Of a stretch of 64,000 nucleotides of DNA, positions 56,995 to 64,000 are shown piece after piece. The position numbers and the translations under genes were made by a program. The DNA comes from Pelagibacteraceae bacterium AG-349-L17 (lineage in GTDB: Bacteria > Pseudomonadota > Alphaproteobacteria > Pelagibacterales > Pelagibacteraceae): positions 1 through 64,000 of the forward strand of contig QCDC01000007.1 in NCBI GenBank assembly GCA_003278805.1. Reading direction: 5' to 3'. Positions within the stretch are counted from its first letter, which is position 1. Every line of letters begins with the position of its first letter. Below the pieces are notes generated by a model. It saw only the letters and a list, made by a program, of their open reading frames with translations, had not been told where the DNA came from and ran no database searches.

Positions 56995-58361
56995 GAAAAA
57001 ATCTAAATGTAATAGCAGCTTATAGTATCATGATGATGCTTATTCTTATGGTTGGGATATTTCAATCTTGGAATATAGCTTTATCAATATTTAATCTTTG
57101 TTTGATCTCAGCGGTAATGACGATGGGTGCAAATATTCAATGGGGGTACGCAGGTTTAATTAATTTTGGAATTATGGGCTATACAGCTTTAGGTGGTTTA
57201 GCTGCTGTTTTGATATCAGTAGACCCTGTTCAAGAAGCTTGGAGAGCAGGAGGTTTTGATATTTTAATGTGTTTATGGCTAATCATTGTAATGGTTCTGG
57301 TTATTAGATTTATTTTGAAAAATTTTGAAAAATCAAAATTAAGAACTTATAGTATTGCAACTCTTATAATAACAGGGATAATAATTATTAGAGTAACAGC
57401 AGAACCAGGTATTGAAAAAATTGAAGCTGTAAATCCTGCAACAACTGGTTTTCTTGGAGGATTTGGTTTACCAATAATTTTTTCATGGGTAGTTGGAGCT
57501 CTTTTTGCAGGCGGCTTAGCATTTATAGTGGGAAAAGTTGCTCTTGGTCTTAGAGCTGATTATTTAGCTATTGCAACACTTCTTATTTCAGAAATCGTTA
57601 TTGCGATTATTAAACACGAAGACTGGCTCACAAGAGGTGTGAAAAACGTTATTGGATTAAAAAGACCAGCACCATATGAGGTAGACCTACAAACCACAGA
57701 TTGGTTTATAAGCTTTGTTGAAAAGTTTAATTCAGGAAAATTAAGTGTAATTGATAATTTGGCTGATCGACAAGCTGCTTTAAACCAACTTGTTATTGAA
57801 GGTTCATCAGTATTTGTAAAGCTGTGTTATTCAGGATTATTCTTAGTAGTAGTAATTATTCTTTTAATTTTAACTCAAAAAGCTCTTTATTCTCCTTGGG
57901 GAAGAATGATGAGAGCAATAAGAGATAATGAGGAAGCTGCAAATGCAATGGGTAAAAATGTTGTTAAACAACATTTACTAATTTTTATTTTAGGTTCAGC
58001 AATTGTTGGAATTGCAGGCGCGATGCTTGTCACACAAGATGGACTATTTACTCCAGGAAGTTATAGACCTATGAGATATACTTTTTTGATTTGGGTGATG
58101 GTAATTGTTGGAGGAAGTGGAAATAATTTCGGGGCAATTTTAGGAGGATTTGTTGTTTGGTTCTTATGGATTGAAGCTGCACCAATATCATTATTCCTAA
58201 TAAACTTTTTCACTGCTGGAATTCCAGAAACAAATGCACTTAAAGCTCATTTAATTGAAAGCGTTCCTTATTTCAGATTTTTACTGATGGGATTAGGATT
58301 GTTGTTTATAATGAGGTATCGACCTAAAGGTATACTTCCTGAAAAAATAGAAATAAAGTAA
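56991..58361 (+). CDS. Second branched-chain-type ABC permease (LivM type), enlarged
   Basis: A 456-residue LivM relative, starting at GTG 56991 (4-base overlap). MGANIQWGYAGLINFGIMGYTALGGLAAVLI and LGLRADYLAIATLLISEIVIAII are the core; GRMMRAIRDNEEAANAMGKNVVKQHLLIF is the coupling loop. About 100 residues longer than usual LivM, mostly in a soluble segment (LKRPAPYEVDLQTTDWFISFVEKFNSGKLSV...) between helices that probably faces the periplasm. Large LivM of this kind are known for amide/urea-type transporters. Confidence 0.9.
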   Translation: MRKNLNVIAAYSIMMMLILMVGIFQSWNIALSIFNLCLISAVMTMGANIQWGYAGLINFGIMGYTALGGLAAVLISVDPVQEAWRAGGFDILMCLWLIIVMVLVIRFILKNFEKSKLRTYSIATLIITGIIIIRVTAEPGIEKIEAVNPATTGFLGGFGLPIIFSWVVGALFAGGLAFIVGKVALGLRADYLAIATLLISEIVIAIIKHEDWLTRGVKNVIGLKRPAPYEVDLQTTDWFISFVEKFNSGKLSVIDNLADRQAALNQLVIEGSSVFVKLCYSGLFLVVVIILLILTQKALYSPWGRMMRAIRDNEEAANAMGKNVVKQHLLIFILGSAIVGIAGAMLVTQDGLFTPGSYRPMRYTFLIWVMVIVGGSGNNFGAILGGFVVWFLWIEAAPISLFLINFFTAGIPETNALKAHLIESVPYFRFLLMGLGLLFIMRYRPKGILPEKIEIK

Positions 58362-58366
58362 ACGTA

Positions 58367-58438
58367 ATGAAATATATTATATTAGGTGCTGCTGCTGCTT
58401 GGGCTCTGTATATGGCTGACAAGTATTTATTCTTTTAA
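58367..58438 (+). CDS. 23-residue membrane micro-ORF
   Basis: Too short for the ORF track. ATG 58367, 5 bases after the LivM-type stop, opens 23 codons: MKYIILGAAAAWALYMADKYLFF, one membrane helix with an Ala-rich centre. Its TAA overlaps the ATG of the MFS gene (TAATG at 58436-58440), exactly like the verified gene junctions around it. The gap is filled without a spare base, which is the main argument that it is translated. Function unknown; possible small subunit of the transporter on either side. Confidence 0.6.
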   Translation: MKYIILGAAAAWALYMADKYLFF

Positions 58439-59607
58439 TGAATAAAAATCTCTCGTTACTCATTTTAAGCCAGATCTTTGCTTTTACTGCTGCCCCAGTC
58501 ACCGTTTTTTTAAGTGGTATAATTGGATCGAAATTTAGTCCAATAAAATCTTTAGCAACTCTTCCAATGGCTTTGTCGGTTGTTGGAATTGCGTTATTCG
58601 CTTTTTTTGCAGCAAAGATAATGAGTTTGATTGGACGAAAATTAGGATTTATTTATGCATCAATAGGTACATGCTTTGCATCTCTTTTAACTGCGTACTC
58701 TATAATTATAGAAAGTTTTGTTTTATATAATTTAGGATGCTTTTTAATTGGCGGAGGAATAGCTTTCAGTCATCAATATCGTTTTGCAGCAGTCGAGGTT
58801 GTAGATAAAGATTATGCACCAAAAGCAATTTCTATCATTTTGCTAGCAGGAATAGGTTCGGCGTTTATTGGCCCAAATATTGCAAACATTTCGAAAGGGT
58901 TTATTTCAGATCATATGTATGCAGGTTCTTATCTTGCTCTTGCAGCATTATCTATTTCATCAACAATATTTTTATTTTTTTTTCAGGAAGCTAAAAAGAA
59001 ATCAAACAATCAATATAAAACTGGAAGAAGTTTTTTAGAACTTATGTCACAACCAAGATTTCTACAAGCACTTGTGGCTTCAGCTTTTGCTTATGCTGTA
59101 ATGACTTTTTTAATGACAGCTACACCTATAAGTATGCACCTGATGGATAAAATGAGTTTGTCCAAGACTGGATTTGTTATTCAGCTTCATATAGCAGCCA
59201 TGTTTTTACCTTCACTAGTTACTGGAAATTTAATTAAAAGGTTTGGTTATAGTAAAATTATGTATATGGGAGTTTTATTGTTTTTAGTCACAATTATTAC
59301 TAGTTTATTTGAACAAAACTTTATTAATTATTTGATTGCTCTTATTTTTCTTGGTCTAGGATGGAATTTTTTATTTATTTCAGGAACAAGCTTACTTGTG
59401 TTGTGTTACAGAGAAGAGGAAAAATTTAGAGCTCAAGGATATAATGATTTGATTGTTTACACCATACAAGCAGCAGCGAGTTTATCTGCTGGACTATTTC
59501 TTAGCTTAACTAGCTGGAAAACTATGAATTTAATATGTTCGATTTTTTTAATTATAATAGTTCTTTCTACTATAAGAGCTGATTTAAAAAAAAACCCCAG
59601 TAATTAA
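58438..59607 (+). CDS. MFS-family transporter
   Basis: A 389-residue protein with about twelve membrane helices. The loop between helices 2 and 3 reads AAKIMSLIGRKLGFIYAS, corresponding to the MFS GxxxDRxGRR motif with the Asp lost. Substrate unknown. It is coupled to the micro-ORF by a 1-base overlap and ends inside a bidirectional terminator. Being in the same operon as the importer, it may export a product of the imported compound. Confidence 0.88.
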   Translation: MNKNLSLLILSQIFAFTAAPVTVFLSGIIGSKFSPIKSLATLPMALSVVGIALFAFFAAKIMSLIGRKLGFIYASIGTCFASLLTAYSIIIESFVLYNLGCFLIGGGIAFSHQYRFAAVEVVDKDYAPKAISIILLAGIGSAFIGPNIANISKGFISDHMYAGSYLALAALSISSTIFLFFFQEAKKKSNNQYKTGRSFLELMSQPRFLQALVASAFAYAVMTFLMTATPISMHLMDKMSLSKTGFVIQLHIAAMFLPSLVTGNLIKRFGYSKIMYMGVLLFLVTIITSLFEQNFINYLIALIFLGLGWNFLFISGTSLLVLCYREEEKFRAQGYNDLIVYTIQAAASLSAGLFLSLTSWKTMNLICSIFLIIIVLSTIRADLKKNPSN

Positions 59608-59622
59608 ATTACTGGGGTTTTT
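59591..59622. terminator. Bidirectional terminator shared by MFS and binding-protein genes
   Basis: AAAACCCCAGTAAT (59591-59604) and ATTACTGGGGTTTT (59608-59621) form a perfect 14-bp stem around TAA, with A-runs on the left and T-runs on the right so that it can act in both directions. The 3-base loop is the MFS stop codon itself. Confidence 0.94.
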
Positions 59623-59638
59623 TGAATTAAGATAAAAA

Positions 59639-60829
59639 TTATCTTTGTTTTTTTGTTTTGAATTTTCCGCCTTTAACTTCTTGTTCTAAGAAAGAACCTT
59701 CAGCTTCACCAACTTCAGTAAAAGTTACTCCAGTAGCACCTTCGTAATTAATCTTTTTACCTTTTGCTAGTAAATCTAAACCTTTCTTAAGTTCACCTGG
59801 ATAAATTTTAGTTCCAGGAGCGTTAGCAACATCCATTACATTTTTTGCAATTGATGCTCTATCAGCAGAGTTACCTGCTTGCATTGCAAGAATAATTAAA
59901 GCAGCTGCATCGTAAGATTCACCTGTGTAAGGACCAGAAGCTTCAACACCTCCAGCTTTTGCAACTTCAGCAAATATACCTGCTCCTTTACCAGTAGAAC
60001 CTGGTAATGATCCAAATGATTTGCTTAAATCTTTTCCGAATGCATCAACTAAAGATTGACCGATCATACCATCTGATAAAATAAATCTATCAAATGCACC
60101 AGAGTCTAAAGAAGCTTGAATAATTCCTTTTCCTCCTTGGTCAAGGTAACCAATAACTGCTACAGCATCACCACCAGCAGAAGCAAGAGTTGCTACTTCA
60201 GATGAGTAATCTGCTTTTCCATCTTCGTGAGCAGTTACAGTTGTAACTTTAATACCATGAGCTTCAACTGCTGCTTTGTAAACATCAGCTAAACCTTTAC
60301 CATAGTCATTGTTAGTATAAGTGATTGCAACACTTTTTACTTTTCTATCTTTAGTTATATCAGCTAAAATTTGACCACCCCTAGCATCAGATGGAGCAGT
60401 TCTAAAGAAGTACCCATTGTCATCTAGAGTTGTTAATCCTGGAGAAGTAGCTGAAGGTGAAATCATTACTACACCATTTGGTACAGCAACGTTAGTTGCG
60501 ATAGCACCAGTTACACCTGAACAGTCTGCTCCCATAATCGCAGCCACACCACCTGAAATTAAACCTTCAGCTGCAGCTGTTGCCGCTGCTGAGTCAACAC
60601 AAGTTGAGTCTGCTCTTACTGGCTCAATTTTTTTTCCACCTAATAGAGAACCTGAATCAGAAGCTTCTTTAAATGCAAGCTCTGCAGATGCAGCCATAGC
60701 TGGAGTTAGAGATTCAATAGGACCCGTGAATCCTAGAATGATCCCCATTTTAATCGAATGTCCGTCTGCCATTACATTTGAACCAAAAGTCGATACAAAC
60801 ATAAATACAGCGATAAATAGTTTTCTCAT
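59639..60829 (-). CDS. Branched-chain/amide-type ABC substrate-binding protein (second system)
   Basis: A 396-residue periplasmic protein with a signal peptide ending near NVMA-DGHS (residue 21). IKMGIILGFTGPIESLTPAMAASAELAFKEASDSG, ADSTCVDSAAATAAAEGLISGGVAAIMGADCSGV (a possible disulfide pair) and the VAITYTNNDYGKGLADVYKAA block fit the family. It is on the opposite strand and convergent to the second transporter, presumably its binding protein. AGAGGAAG lies before the ATG. Richer in Ala and Gly than its neighbours, as for highly expressed proteins. Confidence 0.9.
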   Translation of the reverse strand: MRKLFIAVFMFVSTFGSNVMADGHSIKMGIILGFTGPIESLTPAMAASAELAFKEASDSGSLLGGKKIEPVRADSTCVDSAAATAAAEGLISGGVAAIMGADCSGVTGAIATNVAVPNGVVMISPSATSPGLTTLDDNGYFFRTAPSDARGGQILADITKDRKVKSVAITYTNNDYGKGLADVYKAAVEAHGIKVTTVTAHEDGKADYSSEVATLASAGGDAVAVIGYLDQGGKGIIQASLDSGAFDRFILSDGMIGQSLVDAFGKDLSKSFGSLPGSTGKGAGIFAEVAKAGGVEASGPYTGESYDAAALIILAMQAGNSADRASIAKNVMDVANAPGTKIYPGELKKGLDLLAKGKKINYEGATGVTFTEVGEAEGSFLEQEVKGGKFKTKKQR

Positions 60830-60965
60830 TATCTTCCTCTATATTGTTAACATTTATAAAAAGTTAATTTAATTATGAATATGATTAAGATTCAATGACA
60901 AAATAGTCCTTATTATTATTGAATAAGCACAACTTTAAGGAATTTTTTAATACTATTGCTAAGTT

Positions 60966-61577
60966 TTAAAAATATTTTTTAAATTCTTCATTAATTTTAA
61001 GTATTTCTAGGTCGACTAATCCGCCAATTACCAATTGTAGACCAACAATTAAAATAAATATTAACCCAACATATGCAATCCATATATGTCGTTGAATATA
61101 ACTTGCCATATAAGTTGCTAAAGCACCAGTTAGAACAACCGATAAAATTAATCCAAATATCATAAATCCAAAATATCCTTTAGCTGCAGCCACAACACCT
61201 ATCACATTATCAAAACTAATCATAATATCTGCAAATAAAACTTTTCCAATGCTGCTAATGTATGAAGGTTCTTTACTTTTTTTAGTAGTTGGTTTTATTT
61301 TTTTAATATCCAATAAATCTTTTCTTAAATCATTAACAATCCAAATTAAAAGCAAACCACCTAAAATCTTTATAAAATAAAATTCAAAAAGAAAAGTTGC
61401 AAATATTGCAAAAAAGATTTTAAAAACAAAGGCTCCAATTACACCCCAAAGAATTATTTGTTTTCTATTTTTTGGAACAAAGTTTGAAGCGATAGAACCA
61501 ACAATCACAGCATTATCTGCTGTTAATATAATAGTGATAAATATTATGTTGGTTAAAATAATGAGTTCTTCAATCAA
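60966..61577 (-). CDS. TerC/YjbE-family integral membrane protein
   Basis: A 203-residue protein with about six helices and the two Asp motifs of the TerC family: TIILTADNAVIVGSIASNFVP near the start and ADIMISFDNVIGVVAAAKG in the second half. Bacterial relatives have been linked to metal (manganese) export or metalation of exported proteins; the role here is inferred. A short charged loop (KKIKPTTKKSKEPSY) is in the middle. 6 bases after the TPR gene in the same direction. Confidence 0.88.
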   Translation of the reverse strand: MIEELIILTNIIFITIILTADNAVIVGSIASNFVPKNRKQIILWGVIGAFVFKIFFAIFATFLFEFYFIKILGGLLLIWIVNDLRKDLLDIKKIKPTTKKSKEPSYISSIGKVLFADIMISFDNVIGVVAAAKGYFGFMIFGLILSVVLTGALATYMASYIQRHIWIAYVGLIFILIVGLQLVIGGLVDLEILKINEEFKKYF

Positions 61578-61583
61578 GATATT

Positions 61584-62081
61584 TTAATATTTAGATTTTT
61601 TGGTTCCTTCTATAATTTCTTTTAACTCATTATACTCTTCACAATTACAACTTTCTAATACTTTTAATCTTTCTTTTGCTAAATCTAATCTATTTGTCAC
61701 AACATATAGTTCACCTAAATATTCATTAATACCTATGTGATTTGGTTCAATTTCTAAACCTAAAAGATAATATTTTTCTCCATTTTCAAAATCTCCAAGT
61801 TTTCTAGTGGTGAAACCTAAATAGTTTAAAGTGTCAGCCTGATTTGGTTTCTTTATGTTTGATTTTATTAATAAGGCTTGAGCCTTTTCAAATCTTTTAT
61901 TAGCTTTTTCTATTTTACCTTTTTTTTCATATTTCTTAGCTGCTTTAATTAAAGTAACTGCTTTATCGTAGTTTGATTTAATTTTACTTGAATCTCCTCC
62001 ATCGTTCGAACTTCCAGCTGAATAAGAATTAGCTGATAATAAAATTAATGTTAATAGCGTCAAAAAAGTTTTTTTAATCAT
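61584..62081 (-). CDS. TPR-repeat periplasmic protein
   Basis: A 165-residue protein with a signal peptide (to about NSYSA, residue 22), a Ser/Gly/Asp linker and about three TPR-like helix pairs, e.g. ADTLNYLGFTTRKLGDFENGEKYYLLGLEIEPNHIGINEYLGELYV. TPRs bind partner proteins; the partner is unknown. The 4-base overlap with pxpA shows co-translation, but no functional link is evident. Confidence 0.85.
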   Translation of the reverse strand: MIKKTFLTLLTLILLSANSYSAGSSNDGGDSSKIKSNYDKAVTLIKAAKKYEKKGKIEKANKRFEKAQALLIKSNIKKPNQADTLNYLGFTTRKLGDFENGEKYYLLGLEIEPNHIGINEYLGELYVVTNRLDLAKERLKVLESCNCEEYNELKEIIEGTKKSKY

Positions 62082-62851
62082 ATAAATTTTTTCATTTGGT
62101 TAAGTGGTTTTAATTTAAGCCCATTTGCAATTAAATTCTTTCTAATTGATTTTGCAGTAGACAATGAACTTTCATTGTCTCCATGTATACACACAGAGTC
62201 TATTTCACAAGGTATCTGCTTTCCACTGTGACAATTAAGTGACTGATTTTTAACCATATTAAATACGTGTTTTTTAGCTTCTTCTGGATCAGTTATAAGA
62301 GCGTGTGGTTTTTTTCTAGAAACCAAATTACCATCATCCTCGTAATTCCTGTCAGCAAATATTTCACAAGCTATGCGCATGTTTAGTTTTTTGGCTGCTT
62401 CTTCCATTTTAGATCCTGTAGGAACCAAATAAATTAAATCTTTATCAATTTCGTTAATAGCTTTTGCTAAAATAGTAGCTAAATCTATATCCTCACAAGC
62501 CATATTGTTTAAAGCACCGTGTGGTTTTATGTGAGTAACATTCTCCCCATGATCTTGAGCAATTTTTTGAAGAATTTCATATTGATCAATAATTAATTGC
62601 CTTACCTCATTAGGTGCAAGATTCATTCTTTGTCTTCCAAAATTTTCAGGGTCATTAAATGAAGGATGCGCTCCAATACTAACACCATTTTTTTTTGAAA
62701 TTTGAACTACTTGATTCATTGACTCATTATCACCTGCATGATAACCACATGCAACATTTGCAGAATTAACAATTTCTAGTAAATCTGGATCATACTTATT
62801 TGAATGATGTTTTGATTTTTCACCTAAATCGCAATTTATATTAATTTCCAT
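62078..62851 (-). CDS. pxpA: 5-oxoprolinase subunit A (LamB/YcsF family)
   Basis: A 257-residue protein (from ATG 62851) of the ATP-dependent 5-oxoproline-to-glutamate system PxpABC. NCDLGEKSKHH, VNSANVACGYHAGDN, SIGAHPSFNDPENFGRQRMNL and HIKPHGALNNMA are diagnostic. The track's start at 62875 would add MLYLTLET, unlike the family and touching the divergent gene; MEININCDLGE is the normal start. Divergent from pxpB with only 27 bases between the starts. Confidence 0.93.
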   Translation of the reverse strand: MEININCDLGEKSKHHSNKYDPDLLEIVNSANVACGYHAGDNESMNQVVQISKKNGVSIGAHPSFNDPENFGRQRMNLAPNEVRQLIIDQYEILQKIAQDHGENVTHIKPHGALNNMACEDIDLATILAKAINEIDKDLIYLVPTGSKMEEAAKKLNMRIACEIFADRNYEDDGNLVSRKKPHALITDPEEAKKHVFNMVKNQSLNCHSGKQIPCEIDSVCIHGDNESSLSTAKSIRKNLIANGLKLKPLNQMKKFI

Positions 62852-62878
62852 AGTCTCTAATGTTAAGTATAACATGAC

Positions 62879-63556
62879 ATGATAAAAAATATATCAAATC
62901 TTGGTGATGCAGCTTTATACTGTGATTTTGGTAATGAAGTAAATAAATCAATTAATTCACAAGTTATAAAATATTTTAAAACGATTAAAGAAAAAAAATA
63001 TAAAGGGATAAATAATTTAACACCTTCTTATAATAAATTAATTATTTCTTATGATCTAAAAAAAACAAATTTTAAAGAAGTAAAAAATTATATCGAAAAT
63101 ATAAATGCTGAAGACTCAATAGATGTAAATTCTAAAAGATTAGAAATACCAGTTTGTTGTCATGGAAATTTCTCAATAGACATTAAAAGATTGGAAGAAA
63201 TATTAAAATTAAGTAGAGAAAAAATTTTAGAGAATTTTTTAAATAAGGAATATTTTTGCTACATGACAGGGTTTATTGCTGGTATGCCTTTTCTTGGTGA
63301 CTTAGATGAGAATTTGAGAGCTCAACGTTTGGAAACTCCAAGAGTAAAAGTGCCCAAAGGATCTGTTGCGTTAACTGAACAATTTGCAAATATTTATACA
63401 TTCGAAAGTCCAGGGGGATGGAATATTTTAGGAAATACGCCTTTGGATGTTTTTGATAGTTCAAAAGAAGACAAACCAAATCTAATTAACCCAGGAGATA
63501 CAGTAGTTTTTAAGGAAATTACTTTAGATCAGTATATAAATTATAATGAGCAATAA
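62879..63556 (+). CDS. pxpB: 5-oxoprolinase subunit B (KipI-like)
   Basis: A 225-residue subunit. SNLGDAALYCDFGNEVNKSINSQVIKYF opens the allophanate-hydrolase-1-like domain, LTPSYNKLIISYD follows, and GFIAGMPFLGDLDENLRAQRLETPRVKVPKGSVALTEQFANIYTFESPGGWNILGNTPLDVF is the C-terminal signature. Overlaps pxpC by 11 bases. The starts of pxpA and pxpB are so close that their promoters must overlap. Confidence 0.93.
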   Translation: MIKNISNLGDAALYCDFGNEVNKSINSQVIKYFKTIKEKKYKGINNLTPSYNKLIISYDLKKTNFKEVKNYIENINAEDSIDVNSKRLEIPVCCHGNFSIDIKRLEEILKLSREKILENFLNKEYFCYMTGFIAGMPFLGDLDENLRAQRLETPRVKVPKGSVALTEQFANIYTFESPGGWNILGNTPLDVFDSSKEDKPNLINPGDTVVFKEITLDQYINYNEQ

Positions 63557-64000
63557 TTATTTAGATATAATCAGACCTGGAATTAATACTACCTTTCAAG
63601 ACAAAGGTAGGGATCATCTTTATCATATTGGTATTCCGTTTAGTGGTGCTATGGATAATAGAAATTACCTAATAGCTAATAAACTTGTTAATAATAATTT
63701 AGACTCTGCAGTGATAGAGTTTGCATATCAAGGTCCTCATATAAAATATTCAGGAGAAAAAATTAATTGTGCCATCACTGGAGATGTAATTTTTTCAATT
63801 AAAAAAAAAGATACAGAAATTGAGGGCAAATGTTACGAAAGTTATGAAATTGAAAATGGAGATGAGATAAATATCATATCTACAAATAAATCAGTTTATG
63901 GATATTTAGCATTAGGTGGAGAGTTTGATTTAAAATTTCAATGGAATAGTTGTTCTGTAAATACAAAAGCAAATATTGGATCTAATGATGGAAAAAAATT
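63546..64000 (+). CDS. pxpC: 5-oxoprolinase subunit C (biotin-dependent-carboxylase-domain type), partial
   Basis: Not in the ORF track because it has no stop in the window. About 151 residues from ATG 63546. IRPGINTTFQDKGRDHLYHIGIPFSGAMDNRNYLIANKLVNN and VIEFAYQGPHIKYSGE, INCAITGDVIF match the PxpC/KipA (allophanate hydrolase 2) start. Completes the PxpABC set with pxpA and pxpB; the C-terminal part is outside the window. Confidence 0.9.
   Translation, partial: MSNNYLDIIRPGINTTFQDKGRDHLYHIGIPFSGAMDNRNYLIANKLVNNNLDSAVIEFAYQGPHIKYSGEKINCAITGDVIFSIKKKDTEIEGKCYESYEIENGDEINIISTNKSVYGYLALGGEFDLKFQWNSCSVNTKANIGSNDGKK

Noticed and set aside
60417-60872. 151-aa ORF antisense to the second binding protein
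   Set aside because: The Ala/Pro/Glu-rich product is a mirror of the Ala-rich binding-protein gene; no start signal.

Overview
This window looks like a piece of a streamlined, very AT-rich alphaproteobacterial chromosome, most probably from the SAR11 clade (Pelagibacterales, Candidatus Pelagibacter-like). The reasons are: proteins rich in Lys, Asn and Ile; genes packed with overlaps or gaps of a few bases; a circularly permuted, two-piece tmRNA gene of the alphaproteobacterial type; ThyX instead of ThyA; and a heavy load of substrate-binding-protein ABC transporters for amino acids and peptides. The taxonomic call is inference from content, because no search could be run.

Layout. 1-6.3 kb: a partial Sua5/TsaC gene, then xseB-ispA-dxs (isoprenoid precursor and prenyl chain synthesis), aroC, pdxH and ispB. 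6.4-12.8 kb: a tight operon of an S49 peptidase, glyQ, glyS and ppdK. 12.8-16.3 kb: the only clearly accessory-looking stretch. It holds a GNAT acetyltransferase, a 44-codon membrane ORF behind an A10G9 tract, a methyltransferase, a solitary PD-(D/E)XK-like protein, a small acidic ORF and a 57-codon basic ORF. It is bounded by a 13-bp direct repeat, one copy of which lies inside the 3' end of ssrA, and it carries two clusters of a 12-bp repeat. 16.3-26 kb: thyX, mrp, hflK-hflC-DUF2065-degP-miaA (membrane quality control and tRNA modification), then ilvB-ilvH-ilvC.

26-31.3 kb: a dipeptide/oligopeptide ABC transporter whose two ATPases are fused in one chain. 31.4-38.4 kb: leuA, fused translationally to the mreB-mreC-mreD-mrdA-rodA cell-shape operon. 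38.5-44.6 kb: a run of overlapping genes for a DadA-like oxidoreductase, a DMT exporter, a D-2-hydroxyacid dehydrogenase, a histone-deacetylase-fold amidohydrolase, MsrB and a DUF1479 oxygenase-like protein, met by a short grx-DUF2805 pair on the other strand. 44.7-51.8 kb: a LysE exporter preceded by a palindrome and terminator-like hairpin, a complete branched-chain-type ABC transporter with an unknown exported protein inserted between the two permeases, and azlCD.

51.9-64 kb: an isolated CsiD/GlaH glutarate hydroxylase, an outer-membrane-barrel-like protein, a second complete branched-chain-type ABC transporter preceded by a divergent P5C-reductase-like gene and followed by a 23-codon membrane micro-ORF and an MFS transporter, its likely binding protein on the opposite strand, a TerC-family protein, a TPR lipoprotein-like or periplasmic protein, and the divergent pxpA / pxpB-pxpC 5-oxoprolinase genes (pxpC runs off the end).

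Taken together, most genes are core metabolism, amino-acid import and export, and envelope growth. The most interesting unexplained structure is the ssrA-adjacent island with its att-like repeats and inverted-repeat array; next are the micro-ORF at 58.4 kb, the 5' element in front of lysE, and the exported Cys-containing protein inside the first liv operon. There is no gene-free stretch above 300 bases except 15918-16318, which is filled by the repeat array, ssrA and its promoter. I saw no tRNA, rRNA, CRISPR array, integrase or transposase.
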